The notes beneath the pieces are model-generated. The model was not told the DNA's origin. It did no database searches and was given only the letters and a program-made list of their open reading frames with translations. Made by a program: the position numbers and the translations under genes. A stretch of DNA of 64,000 nt from Littorina saxatilis (taxonomy: Eukaryota; Mollusca; Gastropoda; Littorinimorpha; Littorinidae). Every line of letters begins with the position of its first letter. The first letter of the stretch is position 1. Of the stretch, positions 35,558 through 46,195 are shown piece by piece. The stretch spans positions 17,759,496-17,823,495 of the forward strand of contig NC_090253.1 in assembly GCF_037325665.1 (NCBI RefSeq). Direction: 5' to 3'.

Positions 35558-36011
35558 CCCTGAAACCGTCACGTTGAATGACGTCAACACCAGCAGGACC
35601 GCCCTCGTCTTTCCAACGGCTGACAAGCAACGTGTCGTCATCAGGACCATCGGTCACTCCCTGATACTGTCTCTTGGTCTTTGACCTGGGACTTGACGGT
35701 CACGTGACTGGAGACATCCTCAAGATATATAGTTTTACTCCAAGCGGTCACACTCACAGCCACCAGTCCGTCAGACAAAAGAGACATACACCTTGGGTCC
35801 TTCTCCAGCTTGAGGGCGGGCAGGGTGTGTTCACCAGACAGCGGCCTGGCTACAACCTTGATCATCTTGTTGTAATAATCCGCCATTAACAGCCGTCCGT
35901 CGCGTGTGGTCAGCAGGTCATGAATGTACGGTGTCTTTGTGTCCTGGTCAGTGACAGCTGTGGTCTCAAACACACGTCGTGGGTTAGCGGTCATAGGGTC
36001 TGGAGATTCGT
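35558..36011 (-). pseudogene. NHL beta-propeller exon, N-terminal half
   Basis: A minus-strand acceptor CTCGCTGTTTCAG precedes DESPDPMTANPRRVFETTAV, then LLTTRDGRLLMADYYNKMIK and LSDGLVAVSVTAWSKTIYLE. After a one-base frame change comes QYQGVTDGPDDDTLLVSRWK ending DVIQRDGFRV at the TTAA. Repeated DG-LL-AD and LVAVSV blades fit an NHL/TRIM-type propeller. The rest of the exon continues at 19610. The frameshift plus the split make this a pseudogene or a broken paralogue. Upstream B-box or RING exons were not found. Confidence 0.7.
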
Positions 36012-36260
36012 CTGAAACAGCGAGTTCCCAGTGATTAACACTGTGCGGTACATAGACTGGTTGTGGCTACCGTAGCCGTGCTCTCTCAAGACTGAAAAAC
36101 ACACGTTTGTTGTTTTTGTTGTGGTTGTTGTTGAAAGTATTAATGCCTCAAAGATTAGCAGATACATTGTGAAAAATCAATAGCACTTACGTCGTACACA
36201 TATATAATTTTGGCATTTTTAGCAGCGCTCTCATTATAAATTTCTATATCTATATATATG

Positions 36261-36692
36261 CTAGATGATTACCCGCTTCGCCGGGAAAAAGTAGAGCCGA
36301 ATACCCCGAAGAAGTAGAGGAAAGCATTGTGGACAGTGACCTTCTAAAAATAGTAACGGGAATATCCGGCTTCGCCGGGATGAAAGTGTTGTGGACAGTG
36401 ACCTTCTAAAAATAGTAACGGGAATATGGATTGACGCCACGAAGGAAGGGAGATAAACGCAAAACACTGGAGAAGAGAAGGAAGAGTTACTGGGAATGGA
36501 TCTGGGAAGATGAACAGAAAAACCAAAATCGGTTCAGCGCTGCGCGCTGAGAGCACGTGTTGAAAATTCTCATCGACCAGGTTGTGTCCGGGGTCTACCT
36601 GAATATGCCCACCAAATTTGAACCAGATCCATCGAGAACTTTGGCCGTGCATCGCGAACACACACACACACACACACACACACGCACGCACG

Positions 36693-36724
<32 letters not shown>
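36261..36724 (-). mobile_element. Helitron/pearl-like element, copy 1
   Basis: On the minus strand the element ends with the hairpin CCCGGCGAAGCGGG, about 7 nt, then CTAG, which is the Helitron 3' end pattern (hairpin then CTRR). The other end is a (CA)n tract (36659-36722) preceded by GAACTTTGGCCGTGCATCGC. Inside, GTTGTGGACAGTGACCTTCT is duplicated (near 36330 and 36383). The second copy is at 47631-48075. Bivalve pearl/CvA elements share this combination of hairpin, core repeats and microsatellite. Confidence 0.6.
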
Positions 36725-36727
<3 letters not shown>

Positions 36728-37930
36728 ACAGAGGTCATTGTGGGTCTCGACCGCCAGGTCCGAAGAACAACGCCATAACCATTACACCACGAAGGCTACT
36801 GGTGGTACAATACAATGTCGGTACATATTTCACGTTACGGAAACATGATCGGCAGAAATTGTATTTTAATAACATCTGATGAAATATAATCCATTTAGAT
36901 CAGGCTTAGACTCAGAAAGACTTGTATTTCGGCAACAGCACGATGACTGATGAGCAGTTCACATTTGAGGGGTTGTCCTCAGTCTTGATTTGTGAAAATT
37001 AACGTGTACAGGGCCCCGAAACCTGGAAACAACTTGATTCATTTACGCAGAAGATATTATTGATCGTTCTCAATAAGTTTTCTTCTTAGGCAGGTAATAA
37101 AAGTTATAGCTTTAACTTTTTTTGAATAACACAAAACTCCACCACCTGCTTCTCATCCAGACCATAGACCTATATTATTATAGGTCCCTGTCCAGACTAT
37201 ACAACTGAACAATGATTGCAAGCACATGTTTTAGGGATCAAATAAACAAAGGGAAGTAAGCGCTCTAAATGCATACAACATGTGTGATGGCATCCTGAAC
37301 TCAGGTCAAAATGAGTTCGGCTCATTCTATCCCTGACAGGATGCCTCGGTTTTCCTTGTCTGGCGAGGAAATCGATTTTTTACATATATAATGTGTTATG
37401 GATGTAAGCAGATTCGCGATCGTCGATAATGATTTTTCATGGTGTTGTGTAATTTTTAAATTACAAAGGAATTGATATGTAAGACAGTTTCAAGCGAGCT
37501 ATTTTTCGCGGCTGTATTCAGTTACTGTGCGGCAAACAACTCTAAATATGGCAAAAGTGTCACGTGATAATCAACCGTTTGGTTTCGGCGCTCGCTGGAG
37601 CAGACGATTATTTTTACAGTGATGCAACCATATAATTACGGTCTCCTTCCGGCAGCAGTCCCAAAATTTCGACTTGTTTTGACCTTAGAACGATGTCTTT
37701 ATCATAACTGTAAAGAACAGAACGGAGGTCACTGTCGAAGTCGGCCAATCTGCCATCATTTTCGTCTCGCCGAACACTCCTCGCGAACAACAAATGGGAG
37801 ATAACTCTGTATTCTTGTTTTGATAGATTCGCGTAGGACTTTAGCGTCCGGTCAGAGGGACTAAAGCGATAGCGTGGAGCGATGATGATCAGAATGGTGT
37901 GATGGAGCATAGACCTATAGCATAGGTCCC
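36725..37930. other. Unassigned sequence
   Basis: CATAGACCTAT...ATAGGTCCCTG palindromic motifs occur near 37166 and 37908. An unbroken minus-strand frame at 37614-37910 is not recognised. Confidence 0.4.
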
Positions 37931-37934
37931 TGGA

Positions 37935-38010
37935 TGGAGTAAGCGAGAGTTATACGGAACCAATCTCCTGGCACCTGAGAGAACAAACAAGCATTGAAAT
38001 GAACGAGCGA
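37935..38010 (+). repeat. Inverted pair F, left member
   Basis: Reverse complement of 40557-40628: CTCCTGGCACCTGAGAGAAC then AAACAAGCATTGAAATGAAC. The pair brackets 2.7 kb. Confidence 0.75.
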
Positions 38011-38693
38011 CTTTCATCCTCTAACATGTGTTAGGGTTACTTGGAGTGACATAATGCATATTATAAATATAATAACTTTAATTCTATCACGAACATATTT
38101 TCTTAACCCCATAAATTAATTATGCAAGTGTGATAACGCTAACATGACAAGTTAATCATTCTTAATGATAATAATAACAAAGCCAGTATAAAGTTTGCAT
38201 GTATGACAAAGTGACATAACAAAAACGAACAGTTTACCACATTGCATCGATACGAAGTATTATAAAAAATGAAAACTCCTGAGGTTGAGTCGAGTTCATG
38301 ACCACGTACTATACCGTACAGAAAATAACATTTATTGTTGGGTCTCTCTGACAAAACCGGCATGTGGCTTGTGTTAAAGATAAAAAGTTACTCAAATTGT
38401 CAAAGACAAATCTCACACAACACAACAGAAAGACAAATATACGGCCGACATTCTACCCTCTAGTTCACCAAATTTCAATCAAGTCATCAGCTCAGCTCAT
38501 TGAGTCCAAGGTTTTGTGAGAGCAAGTTTATAGACCAGCAAAGTTAGTCACTCACTGATTTTGAAACTGTTACCCAGAGCGGTCACGGTCATGGACGTGC
38601 ACATTTAGAATAGCACTGAACTCGTTTAACACAAGATAGAACTATAATCGTCCTGAACAAAAAAAAAATGCGTTAACACTATAAGGTTGGTTT

Positions 38694-39061
38694 CTTCTTC
38701 TTCTGCGTTCGTGGGCTGAAACTCCCACGTACACTCGTGTTTTTGCACGAGTGGAATTTTACGTGTATGACCGTTTTTACCCCGCCATTTAGGCAGCCAT
38801 ACGCCGCTTTTGGAGAAAGCATGCTGGGTATTTTGGCGTGTTTCTATAACCCACCGAACTCTGACATGGATTACAGGATCTTTTCCGTGGTCTTGTGCTT
38901 GCGTGTACACACGAAGCCGAGGGGGTTAAGTCACTAGCAGGTCTGCACATAAGTTGACCTGGGAGATCGGAAAAATCTCCACCTTCAATCAGCGACCGGG
39001 ATTCGAACTCAAGACGATTAGGAGGCCGACGTCTTAGCACCACGCCACAGCGCCCGTCCAG
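38694..39061 (-). mobile_element. SINE-B copy
   Basis: Full-length SINE-B with GGCGCTGTGGC head and GAA tail. Flanks AAGGTTGGTTT (38683-38693) and AAGGCTGGTTT (39062-39072) form an 11-bp target duplication with one change. The box B region is altered relative to 61218. Confidence 0.85.
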
Positions 39062-39308
39062 AAGGCTGGTTTGATTTTTGTAATTATAAAAGAAAGTACA
39101 CCGCTGACCGCGCAGCAAGACTATATACACTGTGATAAAATTCTGTTATACTGCCGTTGATTTCATATTTTCAGCATTATTTTATGATAAGGAATTGTGC
39201 AAAACTAACAAGTCTGTGTTCAGGGAATGTAGAAACTTGGTGCAGGTGTTCACGATGATATTGAACACTGATTGGAACTACTCGCACAACTTGAACACAC
39301 TCACGCAT

Positions 39309-39309
<1 letters not shown>

Positions 39310-39358
<49 letters not shown>
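39310..39358. repeat. (CA)n microsatellite at gap edge
   Basis: CA tract running into the unresolved gap; its true length is unknown. Confidence 0.95.
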
Positions 39359-39359
<1 letters not shown>

Positions 39360-39364
39360 ACACA

Positions 39365-39564
39365 NNNNNNNNNNNNNNNNNNNNNNNNNNNNNNNNNNNN
39401 NNNNNNNNNNNNNNNNNNNNNNNNNNNNNNNNNNNNNNNNNNNNNNNNNNNNNNNNNNNNNNNNNNNNNNNNNNNNNNNNNNNNNNNNNNNNNNNNNNNN
39501 NNNNNNNNNNNNNNNNNNNNNNNNNNNNNNNNNNNNNNNNNNNNNNNNNNNNNNNNNNNNNNNN
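39365..39564. other. Assembly gap (200 N)
   Basis: Exactly 200 N, a conventional placeholder, so the real size is unknown. Confidence 0.99.
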
Positions 39565-39713
39565 TTCACAAGATAGCATGCAGTCATCACACCGACAGTC
39601 GGCCAACTGGCATCTTCTCCGTAAAACCCAATTTTGTTGGAATACCGTATTTCACTCGTTCAACTGCAGTCAACTGTGTTTCTGGCTTGTGAAACTGACC
39701 CTTAGGACCGGGA

Positions 39714-40304
39714 AGCACGAAGCGAAACTGGGTTGCCGGTTGTACGCAACCGCGGGGTTTCCGGGGTTTCCGGACCCCCCAGCCTAAAAAAACAGCCAAA
39801 CATTTTTTTTCAAAATATATAGTAAAAAAAATAAAGAAACAAATTTGAAAATAAAGGACAAAATGATAGCTTAGATTGCACCAGATTGCTCCATTTTCCT
39901 TGTTTTTATCAACATTTTCCGCCCCCTGGAATCTCTAGGTGCCGGCCTTTGTCTTCTAAATGACGGTTTTGGAAGGTAGTTGGGTAATTTGTTGGCTCAG
40001 GTTGCACCAGATCGGTAAATTTTCCTTGTTTTGATCCAAATTAGTCTTCAAAACTGAACTTTGAGAAGGTGTATTAGGGGGACGTTTCTTGGCTCAGATT
40101 GCACCAGATTGCTCTATTTTCCTTGTTTTTATCAACATTTTGTGGGGGGCATATGCCCCCGGACCCCCTAGGAAGTTCGGGCGCTTCACGCCCTCAACTA
40201 AACGCTTCGCGTCGTCGATCTGCCCCCAAAAGAAAATTGGAAACCCCCCCTAAAAAAATGATGTGATCCGCCCCTGTGGATGACAACCCAGTTTCGCGTC
40301 GTGC
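39714..40304. repeat. Foldback-bounded repeat with CAGGGGCGGA end
   Basis: GCACGAAGCGAAACTGGGTT at 39714 is inverted at 40284-40304. Inside lie GATCCGCCCCTG at 40265-40276 and GGGGGCATATGCCCCCGGAC, shared with the MITE at 25178-25445. A block with TTGCACCAGATTGCTC then CATTTTCCTTG recurs three times. It looks like a longer relative of that MITE family. Confidence 0.55.
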
Positions 40305-40556
40305 ATCTCAGCCCCGACGACAAGTGTGTACGAGTGGATGCAAAGTGTCAATGAAGAAACCAAGGGCAGACTGAGGGGAGGGGGAGGGAGAAACAAAGAA
40401 GAACAAAAAGTATATCTGCATCAAATAATAACATCCAAGTCAAAAGAAAATATCCCTTGTATAACCATTGTGGTTTAATTACCTTGCATTATATTGATTC
40501 GAGCGAAACATTGATCAGCAATAAAAAACAAAATGAAGATTAAAGTCATGATCCCT

Positions 40557-40628
40557 TGTTCATTTCAATGCTTGTTGTTTGTTCTCTCAGGTGCCAGGAG
40601 ACTGGTTCTGAATAACTTCCACTTACTC
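40557..40628 (-). repeat. Inverted pair F, right member
   Basis: Partner of 37935-38010. The two could be the ends of one element of about 2.7 kb or independent copies. Confidence 0.7.
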
Positions 40629-40634
40629 CTGTTA

Positions 40635-40921
40635 GGCCTAAAAAAATAAAAAAAATAGGTGTGGTTACGCTAACCCGACCTACCCTATTTTTAGGGGCCG
40701 ACCCTATAACTTTTTATTACATTTGTCCAAAAAAACCAAAAAACAAGTGCAGAAAACGCAATGAAAGCGAAAGCGCTCGAGTCGCACACTTATTTCCCTG
40801 TCAAGTAGGTTTAATTTGTACATATTAGAAAAAAAAGTTAAGAAAAAAAAGTGATTGCCTACCTTCCTACCCTAATTTTTTTGGCTATGTTACCTTAACC
40901 ACACCTATTTTTTTTTTGGCC
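40635..40921. mobile_element. PIF/Harbinger-type MITE, copy 1
   Basis: Ends GGCCTAAAAAAAT and its inverse, with subterminal AGGTGTGGTTACG inverted near the right end. TTA is duplicated at 40632-40634 and 40922-40924, the 3-bp TWA signature of PIF/Harbinger. Confidence 0.85.
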
Positions 40922-41248
40922 TTATTTTCGTTTATATCTAACACGCTTTGATTCTCAGATCAGCATTTTAAACAAAGGAGAGTATTCGAGATGATTACGA
41001 GGTTTACTGTGCTACCGGCCTTTGTCATTTTTGCCTATTAGAACTAGACAGAAACATTTTGATAACCTTAGTGGGGGGAAAAAAAGAGCTGGAAAATGGC
41101 CAGAAACCAAGCAAGACTCGCAGGAAGGATGAATATTTGGTCAAACATGGGTGTAACAAGTGATAAAATAGGATCATAGTTAACTAGCTTCTAATGTGTT
41201 ACATGTCACTAAAACATATCATTTTAATCTACCAACATACAATAAGAG

Positions 41249-41520
41249 GAGATTTTTCCGATATCCCATGCAGGTCAACTTATGTGCAGACCTGCTGGTG
41301 ACTTAACCCCCTTTGTGTGTACACGCAAGCACAAGACCAAGTGCGCACGGAAAAGATCCCGTAATCCATGTCAGAGTTCGATGGGTTATAGAAACACGAA
41401 AATACCCAGCATGCTTCCCCCGAAATCGGCGTATGGCGGGGTAAAAACGGTCATACACGTTAAAATCCACTCGTGCTAAAAACATGAGTGAACGTGGGAG
41501 TCTAAGCCCATGAACGAAGA
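41249..41520 (+). mobile_element. SINE-B copy, 5'-truncated
   Basis: Begins inside the body (GGAGATTTTTCCGATATCCC) and ends with the SINE-B 3' block CCCATGAACGAAGAAG, which leads into the (GAA)n tract. The tRNA head is missing. Confidence 0.8.
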
Positions 41521-41835
41521 AGAAGAAGAAGAAGAAGAAGAAGAAGAAGAAGAAGAAGAAGAAGAAGAAGAAGAAGAAGAAGAAGAAGAAGAAGAAGAAG
41601 GAGAAGGAGAAGAAGAAGAAGAAGAAGAAGAAGACCAAGAACGAGAAGAAGGAGAAGGAGAAGGAGAAGAAGAAGAAGAAGAAGAAGAAGAAGAAGAAGA
41701 AGAAGAAGAAGAAGAAGGAGAAGAAGAAGAAGAAGAAGAAGAAGAAGGAGAAGGAGAAGGAGAAGGAGAAGGAGAAGAAGAAGAAGGAGAAGGAGAAGGA
41801 GAAGAAGAAGAAGAAGAAGAAGAAGAAGAAGATAA
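41516..41835. repeat. (GAA)n tract, ~320 bp
   Basis: Long GAA/GGA triplet array grown from the SINE-B tail. It lies in the intron after the carbonic anhydrase exon, 53 bp from its 5' splice site. Poly-Glu, poly-Ser and poly-Phe frames are artefacts. Confidence 0.97.
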
Positions 41836-41888
41836 GAGAAAGAGTATCCAAGTATGAGCTTTTAATCTTTTTTTTAATGTGCACCCAC

Positions 41889-42062
41889 CAGCATGGCCAT
41901 TGTTCAACAGTGTCCAAGTAATCCCGTTGGTGTTGTCAAAGTTGGAGAAGGTGAAAGGTTGAAGGTCAGAGTCATAGGTGACCTGGGAGGCCTCAAGGTC
42001 AATGGGAGACTGACTCTGGCCGCTGCAATAGCTGGGGGAGTCCTTGGCCCACTGGTCCACGC
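41889..42062 (-). CDS. Alpha-carbonic anhydrase, one internal exon
   Basis: The exon is bounded by GTGCGCAG (acceptor) and GCTG|GTGGGT (donor) on the minus strand. It encodes [20 protein letters not shown], then [20 protein letters not shown] and [12 protein letters not shown]. The W....Y..C.G..QSPI pattern followed by ...NNGH is diagnostic of the N-terminal part of alpha-carbonic anhydrases, which hydrate CO2 reversibly. The Cys in this place often pairs in secreted or membrane-anchored isoforms. Zinc-ligand exons (HFHWG, then H119-like) were not found downstream in this window, nor was a signal-peptide exon upstream. The gene may extend outside, or this may be a stray exon. A possible GPI-type last exon lies at 24701-24840. 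Confidence 0.8.
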
Positions 42063-42169
42063 CTGCGCACATTTTGTAACAATGTCAGGCCATGAAGCCG
42101 GTAAATGGCTGCTTGAACGGTGACTGGTGCACGCAGGCAGGCAGTCAGACACGTACACACGCCCGCTCG

Positions 42170-42172
42170 CAG

Positions 42173-42221
<49 letters not shown>

Positions 42222-42431
42222 ATCACGTATGCAAGCACGCACGCACGCATGCACACAAACACATACGCACGCACGCACACACGCAAACACACACACACAT
42301 ACACACACACACACACACACACGTACGAACTCACGCACGCATGCATACCCAGACCGACACATACACATACGCCAGCACATACACATACGCTAGCACGCAC
42401 CCAGGCAAGCACATCCCCTCCCCCCGCGACA

Positions 42432-42485
<54 letters not shown>

Positions 42486-42592
42486 ACGAACTCACGCACG
42501 CATGCACACCCAGACCGACACATACACATACGCCAGCACATACACATACGCTAGCACGCACCCAGGCAAGCACATCCCCTCCCCCCGCGACA

Positions 42593-42654
<62 letters not shown>

Positions 42655-42761
42655 ACGAACTCACGCACGCATACACACCCAGACCGACACATACACATAC
42701 GCCAGCACATACACATACGCTAGCACGCACCCAGGCAAGCACATCCCCTCCCCCCGCGACA

Positions 42762-42806
<45 letters not shown>
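42170..42806. repeat. (CA)n with a ~165-bp higher-order repeat
   Basis: A block with ACGTACGAACTCACGCACGC, CCAGACCGACACATACACAT and CATCCCCTCCCCCCGCGAC recurs from about 42321, 42482 and 42651, each separated by (CA)n. Three units are nearly identical. Confidence 0.9.
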
Positions 42807-42809
<3 letters not shown>

Positions 42810-43327
42810 GGAATTTTGTTCATACCATCAAAACATTTCCAATCTTCACAGAAAACAATCAGGATGTGGATTTTTCTAATTAGCAAGATCTAGATCAGCA
42901 CTTTTCAGGACGTGTACGGGAAAGTGTACGGGCAACGTCATCAAATCAAGTTTCTACGTCACGCGTTTGCCAAGATCTGCAGTCTTGGTGGGAGCAAAAC
43001 AACGTATGCATTTGGAACATTGGAGAAAAAAAGGAGTCACGGGTGACGCAATATCTACACGCACACGTACTGTAGGTCTTTGCTACACGTTCGACCATCT
43101 GGAACACTGACACTGTAATGTGTCTACGTGAACGTTATCCCACGTAAAAACCTGTCCAGCTCGGAGACGGTACCAGAGACTGTAGAGTAGCCTACACAGA
43201 TGTGTACTCTACAGTCTCTGACGGTAGATCTACTTCAGCAGAATCGCAAACACGAGAAGAGTTTTCTAGCATATAACCACGGTATGTCCCAAATAGACAC
43301 CAGTTCTGGGAACAGAAAAACCAAGTT
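42810..43327. other. Unassigned sequence with a hairpin
   Basis: CAGAGACTGTAGAGTA near 43171 is inverted at about 43204-43219. Confidence 0.5.
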
Positions 43328-43372
43328 AGCATAGCCATAGCATAGCATAGCATAGCATAGCATAGCATAGCA
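43328..43372. repeat. (CATAG)n microsatellite
   Basis: About eight tandem CATAG units. Confidence 0.95.
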
Positions 43373-43502
43373 CGAGAAGAGTCGTCACCACAGTGGCACA
43401 TAGAAGACCTCGGTCATTCTGCCACCAGAAGTCCAGGTGGCTGATTACACCTAAACCACGCACACACCTGGGTAGCGCGACTCTGTTGCTGCTAGCTTTC
43501 CA

Positions 43503-46195
43503 CTAGGGGTGAGCAAGCCAGCCGCACAGAATAGATTCTTGCAATATTTGCATATCAATCATTTGAATTCCTCCTGTTCCTATTCCACTGCACATAACAC
43601 TTCTCTTCACTTTCTCAAACGCTTTCTTATTACAATTAATTTTCCTCCAAAGAAAACGAAACAATAACGTATTAATTTCTTTCAACACAGGTTCAGGGAT
43701 GCATATTGCCTGCATAACATAAACAAACTGAGAAATCAAAAAACTTTTTATCACGCACATTTTCCCAAATATGCCAAGATTCCGTTTTTCCCAGTTTAAC
43801 ATCACCTGTTTAATACTCTTAATTCGTTGTGTCCAGTTTTCATCCACGAGGGAGGCACTGGATGTATTGCAAAAATATATTCCCAAAATCTTCATTTGTT
43901 TAACCCATCTTAATCCGTATCCTCCCTCGTTGCTATTCCGTTTTGATCCAATCCACATTGCTTCTGATTTTACTCTATTTATCTTCAGACCGGATATAAT
44001 TGTAAACTCGTCTAATATCCCCAAAACAACTTTAATGTCATCTTTATCACGCAAAAACATGGTAACATCATCATCATACAGAAGTGCCTTCAAAATCTTT
44101 TTAAACATATGCAATTCTTCTGAATCGCCAGTTTCAATTTCCAAACCTTTTACTTCAGAACCTTTTCGAAATCGGGTTGCAAGCAGCTCAATTCCAATAA
44201 CAAAAGCTAGTGGTGAGAAAGGACAACCTTGTCGCACCCCACAGCTGACTTCAAAATCACTTGAGAGCCAACCGTTGTATCCAATGCAGCTTCTTGTGCT
44301 ACTGAACAATACTTCTACCCAACGTAAAAAATCTGTTCCAAATCCGTATCTCTTAAAGGCACATAACATAAACTCTTTCGATATGCTGTCAAATGCTTTT
44401 TTGAAATCCAAAGCAAGTACCAAACCAGGTTTTTCTTGTGATCTAAAATGTTCAATAACATCATCTATTGTTCTCAGCGTATGAGAGACGTTTCTACCTT
44501 TAATAAAACCAACTTGATCTTCGTGTACTATGTTTTGAATAACTGGGCATAACCTATTTGCTAAACATTTAGCTAAAATCTTATAGTCTGTATTTGTCAA
44601 AGAAATTGGTCTCCAGTTTTATAAACTGTTGTTTTGATAAGTCTTTCCCTTTGTGGATCAGGGTAATAACCGCCGACAGACTTCCATTCTCAAATGATTT
44701 GTTAAATGAATCAACAATAACAATTCTTAACTTTGACCAAAAAAACTTAATAAATTCTGTGGTAAGGCCGTCCATGCCTGGTGAGGAACCATTTTTCATC
44801 AATTTAAGTGCCGATGATGCCTCTTCAACCGTTACATTTCCTTCACACTCTGCCTTCTCCTCATCACTTAACTGAGGAACATCGCAATCTTGCAAAAAGG
44901 ATGTAATATTATTGTCTAAATTTTCATCAGGTATTTTTCGTGAATAAAGAGTTTGAAAATACTCTCTCTGAGCTTCCAGTATATCAAACTGATCTGTAAT
45001 GACTTCACCATTCTCCAGTTCTAATCTTGGCATTGATTTTGAATGTGCACGTGATTTTTCTAAGTTAAGAAAATACTTTGTATTTGTTTCTCCTTCTTCG
45101 ATCCATTTTACTCGTGATCTTGTCTGGGCACTGTGCAATTCTGATTTTTCAATAAGTTCCAAATTCAATTTTAACTTTTCTCGTCGAAAAATAGCGTTTT
45201 TATCATCTAGGTTTTTGGCTAAATGTGATTTGCATACATTTAAATCATGTTGCAATTTTATCTTGTCTGTTCTCTTAATTACGGCATTTTTCTTGCTGTA
45301 TTGCATAGAGATGTCTTTGATTTCCAGTTTCAGTAACTCCCATTTCAATCCCGCATGCTGTGTCGGGTGCTCAGAGAGAAAATTATCAATGGTCTGATTC
45401 ATAATAATTATCAACGTATGCCTGTTGTTTTAATAAAGAGTTGTTAAATTTCCAGTACCCTGGACCTCTGCATGTATCAGTACATTTTAATTGTAAATAA
45501 ACACCCCTGTGATCAGTCGAAGGTAGTGAGTATATATTGCATTCAAGCACTTCGTCAATTACGTTATCATTTAATAACATGTAATCCAGTCGCCGTGCAA
45601 TAAATTTATCCCCTCCCTTCGACCATGTGTATTCTTTTTCTTGTGGGTTGCAAATCCGCCACATATCATTCAAAGCACATTCATTTATAAAAGAGTTAAA
45701 GGCTTTTACCAAACTCTCTTGGTGTTTTTGGCCACTAATAATGTCAAGTTCATTATTCAACACGGCATTAAAATCTCCACAGACTATTTTCCTTTCACAA
45801 TCACATTCTTTAACTTTGACAGCTAAATCATGTAAATATTCCTTGATCTCTTTTGTTACACTGGGTGCGTATATATTAAACACACATACATCTCTATTTT
45901 CAATGGATACTCTTATTGCAATAACCCTTTCGTTTAATATAAAGGTCTTCCATGCGAACGAAAACTGCTTTCTAATTAATATAATCTGACCTTTACTGTG
46001 TGCAGTACTTTCTGAAAAAATCAAATCTCCTCCCCATTCTTTTTTCCATAACTCCACCACACTTTTGGTAACATACGATTCTTGAATACATATAATGTCA
46101 TATTTTTTTTCCTTGAAATGTCGAAAAAGACTTTTGCGTTTTGTTGGATTTTGTAATCCACGCACATTAAGTGATAAAATGTTCAACGTATCCAT
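43503..46195 (-). pseudogene. L1/Tx1-clade LINE ORF2, nearly complete
   Basis: Three overlapping minus-strand frames cover one ORF2. 46195-45386: APE endonuclease starting MDTLNILSLNVRGLQNPTKR, with CIQES, IVCGDFNAVL and STDHRGV catalytic motifs. 45414-44581: linker and RT start, with SRVKWIEEGETNTKYFLNLE and NGSSPGMDGLTTEF. 44600-43503: RT core with LALDFKKAFDSI (motif A), GVRQGCPFSPL (motif B) and LLYDDDVTMFL (motif C, normally YADD; both catalytic Asp remain). Two single-base frameshifts, near 45405 and 44620, interrupt it. The protein stops soon after QESILCGWLAHP, shorter than the family's usual C-terminus, so the 3' end is probably truncated. It is a relatively young copy. Such enzymes nick target DNA and prime reverse transcription, and can mobilise A-tailed RNAs in trans. 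Confidence 0.9.

Noticed and set aside
35558-36011. Functional NHL/TRIM gene
   Set aside because: A frame change and the 15.9-kb split interrupt the propeller, and no RING or B-box exon was found.
41476-42072. Poly-Glu, poly-Ser and poly-Phe open frames
   Set aside because: They read through the GAA array. Only the short carbonic anhydrase exon next to it is real coding sequence.
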